From: Gemmatirosa kalamazoonensis
GTDB lineage: Bacteria > Gemmatimonadota > Gemmatimonadetes > Gemmatimonadales > Gemmatimonadaceae
Assembly (NCBI RefSeq): GCF_000522985.1
Contig: NZ_CP007128.1
Location: 3,022,220 to 3,086,219 of the forward strand
Direction of reading: 5' to 3'
Length of the DNA: 64,000 bases
Under the pieces are notes generated by a model, which was given only the letters and a program-made list of their open reading frames with translations, was not told where the DNA came from and searched no databases. A program made the translations under genes and the position numbers. Below, in pieces: positions 28,186 through 40,300 of this stretch (the first letter of the stretch is position 1; each line of letters opens with the position of its first letter).

Positions 28186-29145
28186 TCAGAAGGCGAGATA
28201 CCGGAGTGGATGACGCTTGAGATCCGCGATGAGCGCGGCGAGCTCCGCGCGAGTCTGCGTCACGGATTGCGTGAGTGCCTGGTCATGTTGCAAACGGCCG
28301 GCCGTTCCCTCCGACCGGGCGAGCACAGTCGCGACGGTGTCGAGCTCCGCCCGGACTGCGGCGACGGCACCCAGCAGCGTGGAATCGCGCCGGAAGCGCC
28401 CGAGCGACTGCTGCGAGGGCGGCGCGGCGATGAGCTGGCGGACGCTGTCCGCGCGGGCGAGCGCCTCCCGGGCGTAGTGTGACGCGCCGTCGCGGGCCAT
28501 GAGCCGTCCGACGGGCCCGCGCGACGATCGGACGCGCGTCATGAAGCCGCTGGCCGTGCCCATCGCGCGGGTCATCGTCGAGGCGCCGTCGATGCCGAAC
28601 GCACCCAGCGTTCCGCGCGTGGCGCGCAGCTGGGCGTCGAGCAGCTTCACGTTCGTCAGGATGAGCGGCAGCTCGCCGGTCGCGTCCTGGAAGTCGCTGC
28701 GTGCGCGATCCATGTCGGTCTCGGGCGGGGACCGCAGCGTGTCGTCGGGGCTGACGGGCGGCTGTCGCGCGTCGCCGAGCGCGATGGTGACCACCGGCGC
28801 GCCGATGAGGTTTCCTCCAGGGTGGACCCCGACGTCCGCGCCGCGACGGATGACCGACCGCACGTTCTCGAGCACGTGCAGCGTGAGCAAGAGTCGCTGG
28901 GCGGTGTCGGAGGAGGGCGGGAGATAGTCGATCGCGTCGACGACGCCGACGCGTTTCCCGGCGACCCAGACCTCGCTGCCGGAGCTCAGGCCGCGCGCCT
29001 CCTGCACGGTGGCGAACAGCCGGAACTTCGCGCCGTGGACGGTGCCGACGCGCGCGAACAGGAGGACGGCCGCGACGCCTCCGGCGAGCAGCGCGATGGC
29101 GAGGAGGCCGGGGAGGAGGTCGGACCACCGACGCGGCCGCGGCAT
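28186..29145 (-). CDS. MCE/MlaD family lipid-transport periplasmic protein
   Basis: 319 residues with one N-terminal membrane anchor (LLPGLLAIALLAGGVAAVLLF). An MCE domain spans about residues 35-125 (KFRLFATVQEARGLSSGSEV, WVAGKRVGVVDAI, and PGGNLIGAPVVTIALG at its end). After it the protein is helical with charged residues (LLDAQLRATRGTL, and a closing coiled coil with LTQSVTQTRAELAALIADL). MlaD-type proteins form periplasmic hexamers that move phospholipids between membranes. A matching MlaF-like ATPase is at 31396 on the other strand, but no MlaE permease is visible in the window. It lies 90-120 bases downstream of the tRNA cluster and its terminator, on the same strand. Confidence 0.85.
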   Translation of the reverse strand: MPRPRRWSDLLPGLLAIALLAGGVAAVLLFARVGTVHGAKFRLFATVQEARGLSSGSEVWVAGKRVGVVDAIDYLPPSSDTAQRLLLTLHVLENVRSVIRRGADVGVHPGGNLIGAPVVTIALGDARQPPVSPDDTLRSPPETDMDRARSDFQDATGELPLILTNVKLLDAQLRATRGTLGAFGIDGASTMTRAMGTASGFMTRVRSSRGPVGRLMARDGASHYAREALARADSVRQLIAAPPSQQSLGRFRRDSTLLGAVAAVRAELDTVATVLARSEGTAGRLQHDQALTQSVTQTRAELAALIADLKRHPLRYLAF

Positions 29146-29196
29146 GTCCGGGCGGAGGGCAAGTGGTGGACCACGCCGAGCGCGACCGAAACGCCG

Positions 29197-29229
29197 GCGG
29201 GGGCCTCGCTCGATGAGCGAGGCCCCCGC
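29197..29229 (-). terminator. Terminator of the tRNA cluster
   Basis: A perfect 15-bp stem (GCGGGGGCCTCGCTC and its complement) with a GAT loop. On the minus strand it is followed by CGGCGTTTC. It lies between tRNA-Arg(CCG) and the MCE gene. Confidence 0.75.
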
Positions 29230-29262
29230 GGAGGTGGCGCTCGATGAATCAGATGGACCGAC

Positions 29263-29335
29263 GCGCGTGATAGGATTCGAACCTATGACCTTCGGCTCCG
29301 GAGGCCGACGCTCTATCCAACTGAGCTACACGCGC
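29263..29335 (-). tRNA. tRNA-Arg (CCG)
   Basis: A 73-base cloverleaf: acceptor GCGCGTG/CACGCGC, D arm GCTC...GAGC, anticodon loop CTCCGGA and T loop TTCGAAT. CCA is not encoded. Confidence 0.95.
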
Positions 29336-29343
29336 AGAAATCG

Positions 29344-29386
29344 AAAACCCCTGCGACCTGAGGTGGCGACCTCAACCCGCAGGGGT
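29344..29386 (-). terminator. Internal hairpin between tRNA-Pro and tRNA-Arg(CCG)
   Basis: A 9-bp outer stem (ACCCCTGCG / CGCAGGGGT) enclosing a second 6-bp stem (TGAGGT / ACCTCA, GGCG loop). On the minus strand it is followed by TTTT. It looks like an intrinsic terminator or attenuator within the cluster. Confidence 0.6.
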
Positions 29387-29395
29387 CTCCGCCAG

Positions 29396-29470
29396 TCGGG
29401 GCGACTGGATTTGAACCAGCGACCTCCTGCTCCCGAAGCAGGCGCTCTACCGGGCTAAGCTACGCCCCGA
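29396..29470 (-). tRNA. tRNA-Pro (CGG)
   Basis: A 75-base cloverleaf: acceptor TCGGGGC/GCCCCGA, anticodon stem CCTGC/GCAGG with loop TTCGGGA, T loop TTCAAAT. CCA is not encoded. Confidence 0.95.
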
Positions 29471-29507
29471 TCTAACACACATCGTCACCAACACCGTCAC
29501 ACACAAC

Positions 29508-29580
29508 GCGCCCAGAAGGACTCGAACCTCCAACCTTCTGATCCGTAGTCAGATGCTCTATCCAATTGAGCTATGGGCGC
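29508..29580 (-). tRNA. tRNA-Arg (ACG)
   Basis: A 73-base cloverleaf: acceptor GCGCCCA/TGGGCGC, anticodon stem TCTGA/TCAGA with loop CTACGGA, T loop TTCGAGT. The A34 is expected to become inosine. Confidence 0.95.
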
Positions 29581-29623
29581 TTGTCCCGCTGTCGAACACA
29601 TCCAAAAAATATCGACTGCGGAT

Positions 29624-29696
29624 GGGCGGTACAAGACTCGAACTTGTGACCTCCACGATGTCAACGTGGCGCTCTAACCAACTGAGCTAACCGCCC
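29624..29696 (-). tRNA. tRNA-Val (GAC)
   Basis: A 73-base cloverleaf: acceptor GGGCGGT/ACCGCCC, anticodon stem CCACG/CGTGG with loop TTGACAT. Confidence 0.95.
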
Positions 29697-29736
29697 GCAC
29701 GTCGGGTACAAGCTAACGGCGACGTGGTCCTGCAGA

Positions 29737-29808
29737 GCGGGAAACGGGACTCGAACCCGCGACCCCAACCTTGGCAAGGTTGTGCTCTACCAACTGAGCT
29801 ATTCCCGC
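29737..29808 (-). tRNA. tRNA-Gly (GCC)
   Basis: A 72-base cloverleaf: acceptor GCGGGAA/TTCCCGC, anticodon stem CAACC/GGTTG with loop TTGCCAA. Confidence 0.95.
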
Positions 29809-29880
29809 GTTCCCAACGTTTCCCGATCGCGCTCGCCGAGTGGACGTGCACCTTCCGACGAAGCCACGATGAGCCGGGCA

Positions 29881-29953
<73 letters not shown>

Positions 29954-30375
29954 GGCTCGCGAGGGCCGCGCACGCATTCGACTGCGTCGACACGCGTCCC
30001 TCAGGAACCACGAAGTCTACCCGGGGGTACTTTCGAAGTCAAGCTGAAGGGGTGGCGGCTGAACGCGGGGCCAGTATCTTGCAGCGCTCATTCGGGGTCG
30101 CCCGTAGACTTCCGAACGAGTATCACGCCTCCCACTCACATCGTGCTCTGCTGTCGGTGTGACGTCATCGCGTGGCAAACAATTCGTGGCACCGCGCGCG
30201 TGACGTCGAAGCTCGCTGGACCGGTGATGCGTAGGACCATCTCCCGTCTCACCGCCGCTCGCGCACCGTAGCGGCGTCGCAGGTCGCCGGATCGCAGGAC
30301 GCGATTGGCGCGCGGGGCGCCAGCCGCCGCAGCACTCACATACATCATACGCGAAAGCGTCTAAGGATACCCTCG
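29954..30375. other. Intergenic region between the tRNA cluster and the sigma factor gene
   Basis: About 420 bases without a gene. It must hold the divergent promoters of the tRNA cluster and the sigma factor. A TATCTTGC at 30069 resembles a -10 element and recurs before the MlaF-like gene at 31384, but no matching -35 was found. Confidence 0.45.
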
Positions 30376-31263
30376 ATGACCGAAGTCAAGCGCAAGCGCC
30401 GCCGCGCCGCGCCCGCCGGTATCGCGCCGAGCGAGCCGGAGCGCGACATCCTGGACCAGTACCTCTACGAGGTCAGCACCTATCCCCTGCTGAAGGGCGA
30501 CGAGGAGCTGGAGCTCGCCCGTAAGATCCGGGCGGGTGACCAGGATTCGCTGCAGGAGCTGGTCAAGCGCAATCTCCGCTTCGTCATCTCGGTCGCGAAG
30601 AAGTATCAGAACCGTGGTCTGCCGCTCATCGACCTCATCGGCGAGGGGAACGTCGGCCTGCTCACCGCGGCCCGGAAGTTCGATCCCGATCAGGGCGTGA
30701 AGTTCATCTCGTACGCGGTGTGGTGGATCCGTCAGGCGATCCTCAGCTCGCTCGCGCGCCAGGGACGCACGGTGCGCGTGCCGCTGAACCGCACGGCCGA
30801 TCTGTCGCGCATCATCAAGGCGAGCGAGATCCTGCGGCAGAAGCTCCGCCGTGAGCCGAGCCCCGAGGAGCTCGCGCAGCTCACCGGGCTGTCGGTCGAC
30901 GTCGTGCAGTCGCTCGCCGCGCTGAACACCGGCGACGTGCGGCTCGACGCGCCGATGGACCCGGAGGGCGATCGCTCGCTCATCGAGCGGTTCGTCGCCG
31001 ACGAGATGCCGGACACGGAAGAGGAGGCGATGAATCGCTTCCTCACCGACGAGATCGAGGCCGCGCTCAACACGCTGCCGCCGCGCGACGCGAAGGTCCT
31101 CCGCCTGTACTTCGGGCTCGAGGGCGGCCGCGAGCACACGCTCGAGGAGATCGGCTCGATGCTCGGCGTCACGCGCGAGCGCGTCCGTCAACTCCGCGAC
31201 CGCGCGCTGAAGCGGCTGCGCGAGGGCGACGTCGGCCGAGCGCTGGGCAGCTTCGCGGCCTGA
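30376..31263 (+). CDS. RNA polymerase sigma factor, RpoD/SigA type (short)
   Basis: 295 residues. Region 1.2 starts at residue 22 (ERDILDQYLYEVSTYPLL). Region 2 has NLRFVISVAKKYQNRGLPL, DLIGEGNVGLLTAARKFD and the -10-binding FISYAVWWIRQAI. Region 3 follows (REPSPEELAQLTGLSV), then region 4.2 with HTLEEIGSMLGVTRERVRQL. Region 1.1 and the non-conserved region are missing, so this is the short form that serves as primary or group 2 sigma in Bacteroidetes-type relatives. The two rRNA promoters here have near-consensus -35/-10 boxes that this type of sigma should read. The N-terminus is basic (KRKRRRA). A perfect hairpin follows the gene. Confidence 0.92.
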   Translation: MTEVKRKRRRAAPAGIAPSEPERDILDQYLYEVSTYPLLKGDEELELARKIRAGDQDSLQELVKRNLRFVISVAKKYQNRGLPLIDLIGEGNVGLLTAARKFDPDQGVKFISYAVWWIRQAILSSLARQGRTVRVPLNRTADLSRIIKASEILRQKLRREPSPEELAQLTGLSVDVVQSLAALNTGDVRLDAPMDPEGDRSLIERFVADEMPDTEEEAMNRFLTDEIEAALNTLPPRDAKVLRLYFGLEGGREHTLEEIGSMLGVTRERVRQLRDRALKRLREGDVGRALGSFAA

Positions 31264-31298
31264 GCGCGGGGCGAAGGGACTCTACGTGGAAGCGACAG

Positions 31299-31333
31299 CG
31301 AGGGGGAGCCGGCGGCGTGCCGGCTCCCCCTCG
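31299..31333 (+). terminator. Terminator hairpin after the sigma factor
   Basis: A perfect 15-bp stem (CGAGGGGGAGCCGGC and its complement) with a 5-base loop, followed by TGTCGTTCG. The tail is the same TGTCGTT that follows the palindrome at 10916-10951. Confidence 0.7.
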
Positions 31334-31395
31334 TGTCGTTCGTGCATGCCCCGCGCGTCCTGTCCGCCGCTGGGGACGAGCGGTATCTTGCGATC

Positions 31396-32187
31396 GTGAT
31401 CCAGCTCAAGAACGTCTACAAGGCTTTCGGGCCGAAGAAGGTGCTGCAGGGGTTCACGCTCGACGTTCCGGAGGAAGAGACGATGGTCATCATCGGCTAC
31501 TCCGGCACCGGCAAGAGCGTCGCGATCAAGCACATCGTCGGGCTCCTCGATCCGGACGCCGGCGAGGTGTGGGTCGACGGGCAGCGCGTCGACACGCTGC
31601 CGCGCCGCGAGCTGTACAAGCTGCGGTCGAAGATCGGATACGTGTTCCAGTTCGCCGCGCTGTTCGACTCGCTGACGATCGGCGAGAACGTGGCGATGGG
31701 GCTCCGCAAGCAGGGCGAGCTCTCCGAGAAGGAGATCGGGTTCCGCGTGGCGGAGGCACTCTCGCTCGTCGATCTACCGGCGGTCGAGCAGCGCTTCCCG
31801 GCGGAGCTCTCGGGCGGCATGCGCAAGCGGGTCGGGATCGCGCGCGCGATCGCGCTGCGCCCGAAGTACATCCTCTACGACGAGCCGACGACGGGGCTCG
31901 ACCCGGTGACGAGCGCGGTCATCGACCAGCTCATGGTGCGCATGCGCGAGAAGCTCGGCGTGACGGGGATCGTCATCACGCACGACATGCGCAGCGCCTA
32001 CACCGTCGGCACGCGCATCGCGATGCTGTACCAGGGGCGGGTACGCTGGGAGGGGACCGTGGCGGAGATCCACGAGACCGAGGACCCGATCGTGCGGCAG
32101 TTCATCGAGGGGCGCGCCACGATCAACGAGGCGGGCGACACCGGAGAGTTCGCGGCCGCGGTCGAGAGCTCGGCCGACGAGGACTGA
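31396..32187 (+). CDS. ABC transporter ATPase, MlaF-like
   Basis: 263 residues from a GTG giving VIQLKNVYKAFG; an earlier ATG at 31333 lies in the terminator stem and is unlikely. ABC motifs are Walker A GYSGTGKSVAIK, Q-loop VFQFAALFDSL, signature LSGGMRKRVGIARAIAL, Walker B ILYDEPTTGLDP and H-loop VITHDMRSA. The wording, with Ser-Gly-Gly-Met-Arg-Lys-Arg and PTTGLDPVTS, is typical of MlaF/Ttg2A ATPases that power MCE lipid transport. Its likely partner is the MlaD-like protein at 28186-29145, although they are not in one operon. It is followed after 2 bases by the Nudix gene. Confidence 0.88.
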   Translation: MIQLKNVYKAFGPKKVLQGFTLDVPEEETMVIIGYSGTGKSVAIKHIVGLLDPDAGEVWVDGQRVDTLPRRELYKLRSKIGYVFQFAALFDSLTIGENVAMGLRKQGELSEKEIGFRVAEALSLVDLPAVEQRFPAELSGGMRKRVGIARAIALRPKYILYDEPTTGLDPVTSAVIDQLMVRMREKLGVTGIVITHDMRSAYTVGTRIAMLYQGRVRWEGTVAEIHETEDPIVRQFIEGRATINEAGDTGEFAAAVESSADED

Positions 32188-32189
32188 CG

Positions 32190-32693
32190 ATGGAAGGCGG
32201 AGCCGCGCCGATGCCCGAGAGCGAGTCCGTGCCGCGTCAGCGCGCTCGCGAGGAGGTGTCGGCGGGCGGCGTGGTGTTCCGCGTGGTGGGGGCGCACGAC
32301 GGCGCAGGGGTCCCGCACTACCTGCTGATCCGCGACAGCTACCGGAACTGGGGCTTTCCGAAGGGGCACCTGGAGCCGGGGGAGGGCCCGGAGCGGGCGG
32401 CGGTGCGCGAGGTCTCCGAGGAGACCGGGCTCGACGCGCTCGTCGTGGAGGGGGCGATCGACACGATCGACTGGTACTTCCGCTTCCGCGGGCGGCTGAT
32501 CCACAAGGTCTGCCACTTCTTCCTGATGCGGAGCGACAAGGCGACGACCTGTCCGCAGCGCGCCGAGGGGATCACGGCGTGCCGGTGGGCGCCGTTCGAG
32601 GAGGCGGTGACCCTGGTGTCGTACGCGAACGCGCGGACGGTGCTGGAGCGCGCGAACGCCATGGTGCAGGGGCTCCCGACCGGCCTGACCTGA
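32190..32693 (+). CDS. Nudix hydrolase
   Basis: 167 residues starting 2 bases after the ATPase stop. The domain opens with EEVSAGGVVFRVV and YLLIRDSYRNWGFPKGHLE. The complete Nudix box is GHLEPGEGPERAAVREVSEE with TGL after it. It then has a WYFRFRGRLIHKVCHFFLM strand pair as in diadenosine-polyphosphate hydrolases of the MutT/Ap4A group. It should cleave a nucleoside diphosphate linked to some group X; the exact substrate is unknown. The gap of 118 bases to atpA contains a possible promoter. Confidence 0.9.
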   Translation: MEGGAAPMPESESVPRQRAREEVSAGGVVFRVVGAHDGAGVPHYLLIRDSYRNWGFPKGHLEPGEGPERAAVREVSEETGLDALVVEGAIDTIDWYFRFRGRLIHKVCHFFLMRSDKATTCPQRAEGITACRWAPFEEAVTLVSYANARTVLERANAMVQGLPTGLT

Positions 32694-32734
32694 GCGCGTG
32701 ACGAGCGTGGGGGTGCGGTTGTCTTGCGCCCCGA

Positions 32735-32754
32735 CTTGTGATTATTTTCACAAG
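32735..32754. promoter_or_regulatory. AT-rich inverted repeat upstream of atpA
   Basis: CTTGTGA-TTATTT-TCACAAG, a perfect 7-bp dyad with a 6-base spacer, about 60 bases before the atpA start. It overlaps a weak promoter candidate (TTGTCT, 17 bases, TTATTT). It could be an operator or a leader hairpin. Confidence 0.45.
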
Positions 32755-32811
32755 CTTTGCTGTTTCGGCTCCCCGTGAGCCCTCCGCTCCGCGCTCTTTT
32801 CCTCTCCTGAT

Positions 32812-34392
<1,581 letters not shown>

Positions 34393-34404
34393 GGGCGACG
34401 ACAC

Positions 34405-35268
34405 ATGGCCAAGGGTCGGGAGCTCAAGGGTCGGATCAAGTCCGTCGAGAACACGCGCAAGATCACGCGCACGATGGAGATGGTCGCGACCTCGAAGATG
34501 AAGCGGTCGCAGGACCGCGTCGCTGGAGCGCGGCCGTACGCGGCGGCGCTCGGCGAAGTGATGTCGCAGCTCTACTCGCCGGACCTCGCGGAGCGCTTCC
34601 CGCTGCTGCGCCAGCCGGCGCGGGTGCGGCGCGCCGCGGTGCTGCTCCTCACGGCGAACCGCGGGCTGGCCGGCGCGTTCAACGCGAACCTCATCAAGGA
34701 AGCGCGCACGACGATCGGCCGCCTCGAGCAGCAGGGGACGGAGGTGGAGCTGCACGTCGTGGGGCGCAAGGGAATCGGCTTCTTCCGCTACGTGGGGCGC
34801 AACGTCGCCACGCAGCGGACCGACATCTCCGATCGTCCGACGGCGGAGGATGCCGCGTCGCTCGTCGACGGGCTGATGGCGGAATTCGTGGCCGGCCGGC
34901 TCGACGCCGTGTACGTGATCTTCGCGAAGTTCAACTCCGCGCTGTCCACGCCGCCGACGACGACGCAGGTGCTCCCCGTGGAGCCGCCGCGCCGCGAGGC
35001 CGGCGCGATGCAGCGCGACTACATCCTCGCGCCGTCGCCGGAAGAGATCCTCACGGAGCTGCTGCCGAGCTATGTGCGCAACATGGTCTACCGCGCGCTG
35101 GCCGAGACGACGGCGGCGTTCTACGGCGCGCAGCGCACGGCGATGAAGAGCGCGACGGACAACGCGGGCGAGATGCTGAACGTGCTGAAGCGCACGTACA
35201 ACCGCGCGCGCCAGGCGCAGATCACGCAGGAGATCGCCGAGATCGTCGGCGGCGCTGCGGCTCTCTAG
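34405..35268 (+). CDS. atpG: F1F0 ATP synthase subunit gamma
   Basis: 287 residues with both ends conserved: the N-terminal helix [28 protein letters not shown] and the C-terminal [32 protein letters not shown]. The central Rossmann-like part starts at [14 protein letters not shown]. It is the rotating shaft of the enzyme. It begins 12 bases after atpA. The 36-base gap to atpD contains one copy of the GTTAGGC heptamer. Confidence 0.97.
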   Translation: MAKGRELKGRIKSVENTRKITRTMEMVATSKMKRSQDRVAGARPYAAALGEVMSQLYSPDLAERFPLLRQPARVRRAAVLLLTANRGLAGAFNANLIKEARTTIGRLEQQGTEVELHVVGRKGIGFFRYVGRNVATQRTDISDRPTAEDAASLVDGLMAEFVAGRLDAVYVIFAKFNSALSTPPTTTQVLPVEPPRREAGAMQRDYILAPSPEEILTELLPSYVRNMVYRALAETTAAFYGAQRTAMKSATDNAGEMLNVLKRTYNRARQAQITQEIAEIVGGAAAL

Positions 35269-35280
35269 GACTGACGTTAG

Positions 35281-36738
<1,458 letters not shown>

Positions 36739-36748
36739 GGAGACCATC

Positions 36749-37006
36749 GTGCTGCGAGTCTCGATCATCTCGCCGGAGCGTGTGCTCTTCGAAGGGGAGA
36801 CGGACACCGTCGTCGCACCGGCGTTCGACGGGGAGGTGGGCGTGCTCACGTCCCACGCGCCGATGATGACGCTGCTCGGCCGCGGCGAGCTGCGGCTCGG
36901 GGCCGCGGGCGGCCCCAACACCCGCCGGTTCACCGTGGAGGGCGGGTTCATGCAGGTGGTCGACAATCAGGTGCGGGTCGTCACGGAGCGGGCGGCGGAG
37001 GTCTGA
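36749..37006 (+). CDS. atpC: F1F0 ATP synthase subunit epsilon, short form
   Basis: 85 residues from a GTG. Only the N-terminal beta-sandwich is present: LRVSIISPERVLFEGETD, VGVLTSHAPMMTLLGRGEL, and FTVEGGFMQVVDNQVRVVTE. The C-terminal helical hairpin that brakes ATP hydrolysis in E. coli (about 50 residues) is missing. Short epsilon subunits of this kind are known in Chlorobi and Bacteroidetes, so this is probably natural and not a truncation. The stop is followed by a terminator-like hairpin at 37054-37089. Confidence 0.92.
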   Translation: MLRVSIISPERVLFEGETDTVVAPAFDGEVGVLTSHAPMMTLLGRGELRLGAAGGPNTRRFTVEGGFMQVVDNQVRVVTERAAEV

Positions 37007-37053
37007 GCGGCCCCGCGCGGGGGCACCCGCGCACCTGCGGAAATCACGTCTCA

Positions 37054-37095
37054 GCGACGGCGTCGGGCCAACGGTCCCGGCGCCGTCGCCGTTTG
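37054..37095 (+). terminator. Terminator of the atpAGDC cluster
   Basis: A 16-base stem (left arm GCGACGGCGTCGGGCC, with one wobble and one mismatch), AACG loop, then CGTTTG. Confidence 0.65.
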
Positions 37096-37353
37096 ACACA
37101 TACCGTCGGCGCCCCGTGTGAGTGTGTGACCGATCCCGGCGCGCGGTGGTCCCCACATGCACCGGCGCACGGCCGAGCGGTCACTCCCTCGGCGGGCGAT
37201 GCCCAGCGCTGCAGGCCGCGTCCGTGGAGACGCATGCCGAACCCAAGATCGGAGGCCATCGCTCCCGCGCCGCCTGGTGCCGGAGCGCTCCTCGTGCGGC
37301 GGGCAGGAACCGCCGCGAGTCACGAAAGCCCCAGGTGAACGGAGGATCAGGAG
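37096..37353. other. Leader region of the first SusC gene
   Basis: I see no gene. A TTGACA lies at 37092-37097, but its -10 partner is poor. The sequence GTGTGACCG near 37125 recurs upstream of the second SusC gene. Confidence 0.4.
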
Positions 37354-40300
37354 ATGACGCGTTGGTCCAAATGGCTGTTCCTGCTGACCATGGCGGCGCC
37401 GCCGAGCGTCGCGCTGGCGCAGCAAGGAACCGGGGTAGTCACCGGCCGCGTGACCCAGTCGGGGTCCGGGCAGCCGATTCCCGCCGCACAGGTGCAGATC
37501 GTCGGCACGACGCTGGGCGGGCTGACGAACGACCAGGGCCGATTCACGATCCGTGCGGTCCCCGCGCGCGGCGTCACGGTGCGCGTGCTGCGCGTGGGCT
37601 ACGGTGAGCAGAGCCGGGCGGTCACCGTGCCGGCGAACGGCACGGCGACAGTCGACTTCACGCTCAACGTCGTGTCGGTGACGCTGACGCCGGTCGTCGT
37701 GAGCACCGCCACGGGCGAGCAGCGCTCCGTGGAGATCGGCAACTCCGTGTCGCAGATCAACGCGGCGAAGGTCACCGAGACGGAGCCGATCCGCAGCGTC
37801 GAGGACCTGCTAAACGCGCACGCCGCGGGCGTCGTGGTGACGACCGGTACGCAGACCGGCACCGGGTCGCGCATCCGCATCCGCGGCCAGAGCTCGCTCA
37901 ACCTGAGCAACGATCCGATCTACGTCATCGACGGGATCCGGATGACGAGCAACCTGGGGAGCAACGCGTTCGGCACCGGCGGGTCGAACGCCAGCCGCAC
38001 GGGCGACATCAACCCCGACGAGATCGAGAGCATCGAGGTCGTGAAGGGGCCGTCGGCGGCGACGCTCTACGGCACCGACGCGGCGAACGGCGTCGTCGTC
38101 ATCACGACGAAGAAAGGGCGGGCCGGTCCGGCGCGGTGGACGGTGTACGGCGAGAGCGGCCTGCTCACGGACCAGAACACCTACCCGTACAACTACACGA
38201 TCGCGGGGCACACCGCGACATCGTCGGCGTACCGCGAGTGCACGCTGCCGCAGCTCTCGACGAAGGCGTGCATCATGGACAGCCTGCGCGTGTACGCGGC
38301 GGCGCACGACCCGGACGCGACGCCGATCGGCAACGGCGACCGCTACCAGACCGGCGCGCAGCTGAGCGGCGGCAACGAGGTGCTCCGCTACTTCCTCTCC
38401 GGCGAGCGCGAGGGGGAGACGGGCACGCTGACGCTCCCGACGTTCGAGCGTCAGCGCCTCGACTCGCTCGGCTTGGCGATCCCGGACTACACGAGCCGGC
38501 CGAACAACCTGGCGAAGAACACGTTCCGCATGAACCTCAACGCGACGGTCAACCCGAAGCTCGACCTGTCGCTGCAGTCCGGGTTCATCAACCTCGCCCA
38601 GCGCTACACGCTCGAGTCGAACGCGACGGCGGGCCTCGGCTCGCACCTGTTCGGCGGCCCGGGCTACGAGGGGAACTGCAACGTCGCGGTCACGCCGGCC
38701 ACGCCGTGCCACGGCTACCGCGCGTGGACGCCGGCGTACACGTGGTCGGAGAAGGTCGGCCAGAAGGTCAACCGCTTCATCGCGAGCGCGGACGCGAACT
38801 GGCGCCCGTTCACGTGGAACCTGACGCACGTGACCGTCGGTAACGACCTCACGGACCGCGTCGACGACGACCTCCGCCTGCGCGGTCAGGGACCGCCGCT
38901 GAGCGCGACGTACCGCGACGGCTACAAGGGCGACGGCCGGGCAGACATCCGCAACACGACCGTCAACATCACGAGCTCGGCGACGTTCACGCCGAAGCCG
39001 TGGCTGAACACGCGCACGTCGATCGGCACGAACTACGTGAACTTCCAGCAGGACCAGAACATCGCCGAGGGGCAGAATCTGCCGCCGGGCGCGCAGACGG
39101 CGACGGCGGGCGCGAACCCGACGGTGACCGAGGCGACGACGCTGCAGAAGACGCTCGGCTTCTTCGTCGAGGAGGCCGTGGCGCTGAACGACCGGCTGTT
39201 CCTCACCGGCGCGCTGCGCTCCGACCAGAACAGCGCGTTCGGCACGAACTTCCAGCGCGTGATCTATCCGAAGGCGAGCGTGTCGTGGCTCGCGTCGCAG
39301 GAGGGCTTCTTCCCGAAGGCCGACTGGTTCAACTCCCTGCGACTGCGCTTCGCCTACGGCGCGTCGGGCGTGCAGCCGGGGCCTAACGACGCGCTGCGCA
39401 CGTTCTCGGCGACGGCGGTTCGGTCGGGCGCGACGGACATCCCTGCAGTGACGAACAACCTGCTCGGCAACGCGGACCTGAAGCCGGAGCGGAGCGCGGA
39501 GTTCGAGGGCGGGTTCGAGGCGAAGTTCTTCAACAACCGCCTCGGCCTCGACTTCACGGCGTACCAGCGCAAGACGCGCGACGCGCTCATCGCGGCCATC
39601 GTGGCGCCGTCGGCCGGCACGGGCGCAACGACGGTCCGTCGGAACCTCGGTGCGATCCGCAACCAGGGCCTCGAGCTGCTCGCGAACGCGCAGCTCGTGG
39701 ATCAGCGCGTGTTCGGCTGGGACGTCAGCGTGAACGCGTCGACGAACTCGAACAAGCTGCTCAGCCTCGGCGGCACGCCGCGCCAGATCCTCACCGAGCG
39801 GCAGGTGGTGGAGAACTACCCGCTGTACGGCTGGTGGGCGCGACCGATCACGAGCTACATCGACAAGAACGGCGATGGCATCCTGACGTACAACGCGGAC
39901 CCGAACCTCAACGAGGTGTTCGTCGGGGACACGGCGGAGTTCCGCGGGTACACGCAGCCGCGCCACCTCGTCACGCTGACGAACGGCTTCGAGTTCCTGA
40001 ACCGCCGCCTGCGCCTGCAGTCGCTGCTCGACTACCGCGGCGGCTACAAGGCGTACAACAACACGGAGCGCATCCGCTGCGTGAGCCGCAACAACTGCGC
40101 GGGCCTCATGAACCCGGGCTCGAGCCTGGAGGAGCAGGCGGCGGTCGTCGCGACGCGTGACCACCCGGCGAAGACGCTCGACGGCTTCTTCGAGGACGGC
40201 ACGTTCCTCAAGCTTCGCGAGATGACGCTCTCGTACACGCTGCCGCAGGCGTTCGCGAGCCGGATCCGCAGCCGCAGCGCGGCGCTCGTGCTCACCGGCC

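Noticed and set aside
30136-30348. 70-codon minus-strand frame before the sigma factor
   Set aside because: No ribosome site and no meaningful sequence pattern; treated as intergenic.
37092-37120. TTGACA as a promoter for SusC 1
   Set aside because: The -35 is perfect, but at 17 bases the -10 would be GTGTGA, so it is not listed as a promoter. The T's belong to the atp terminator.
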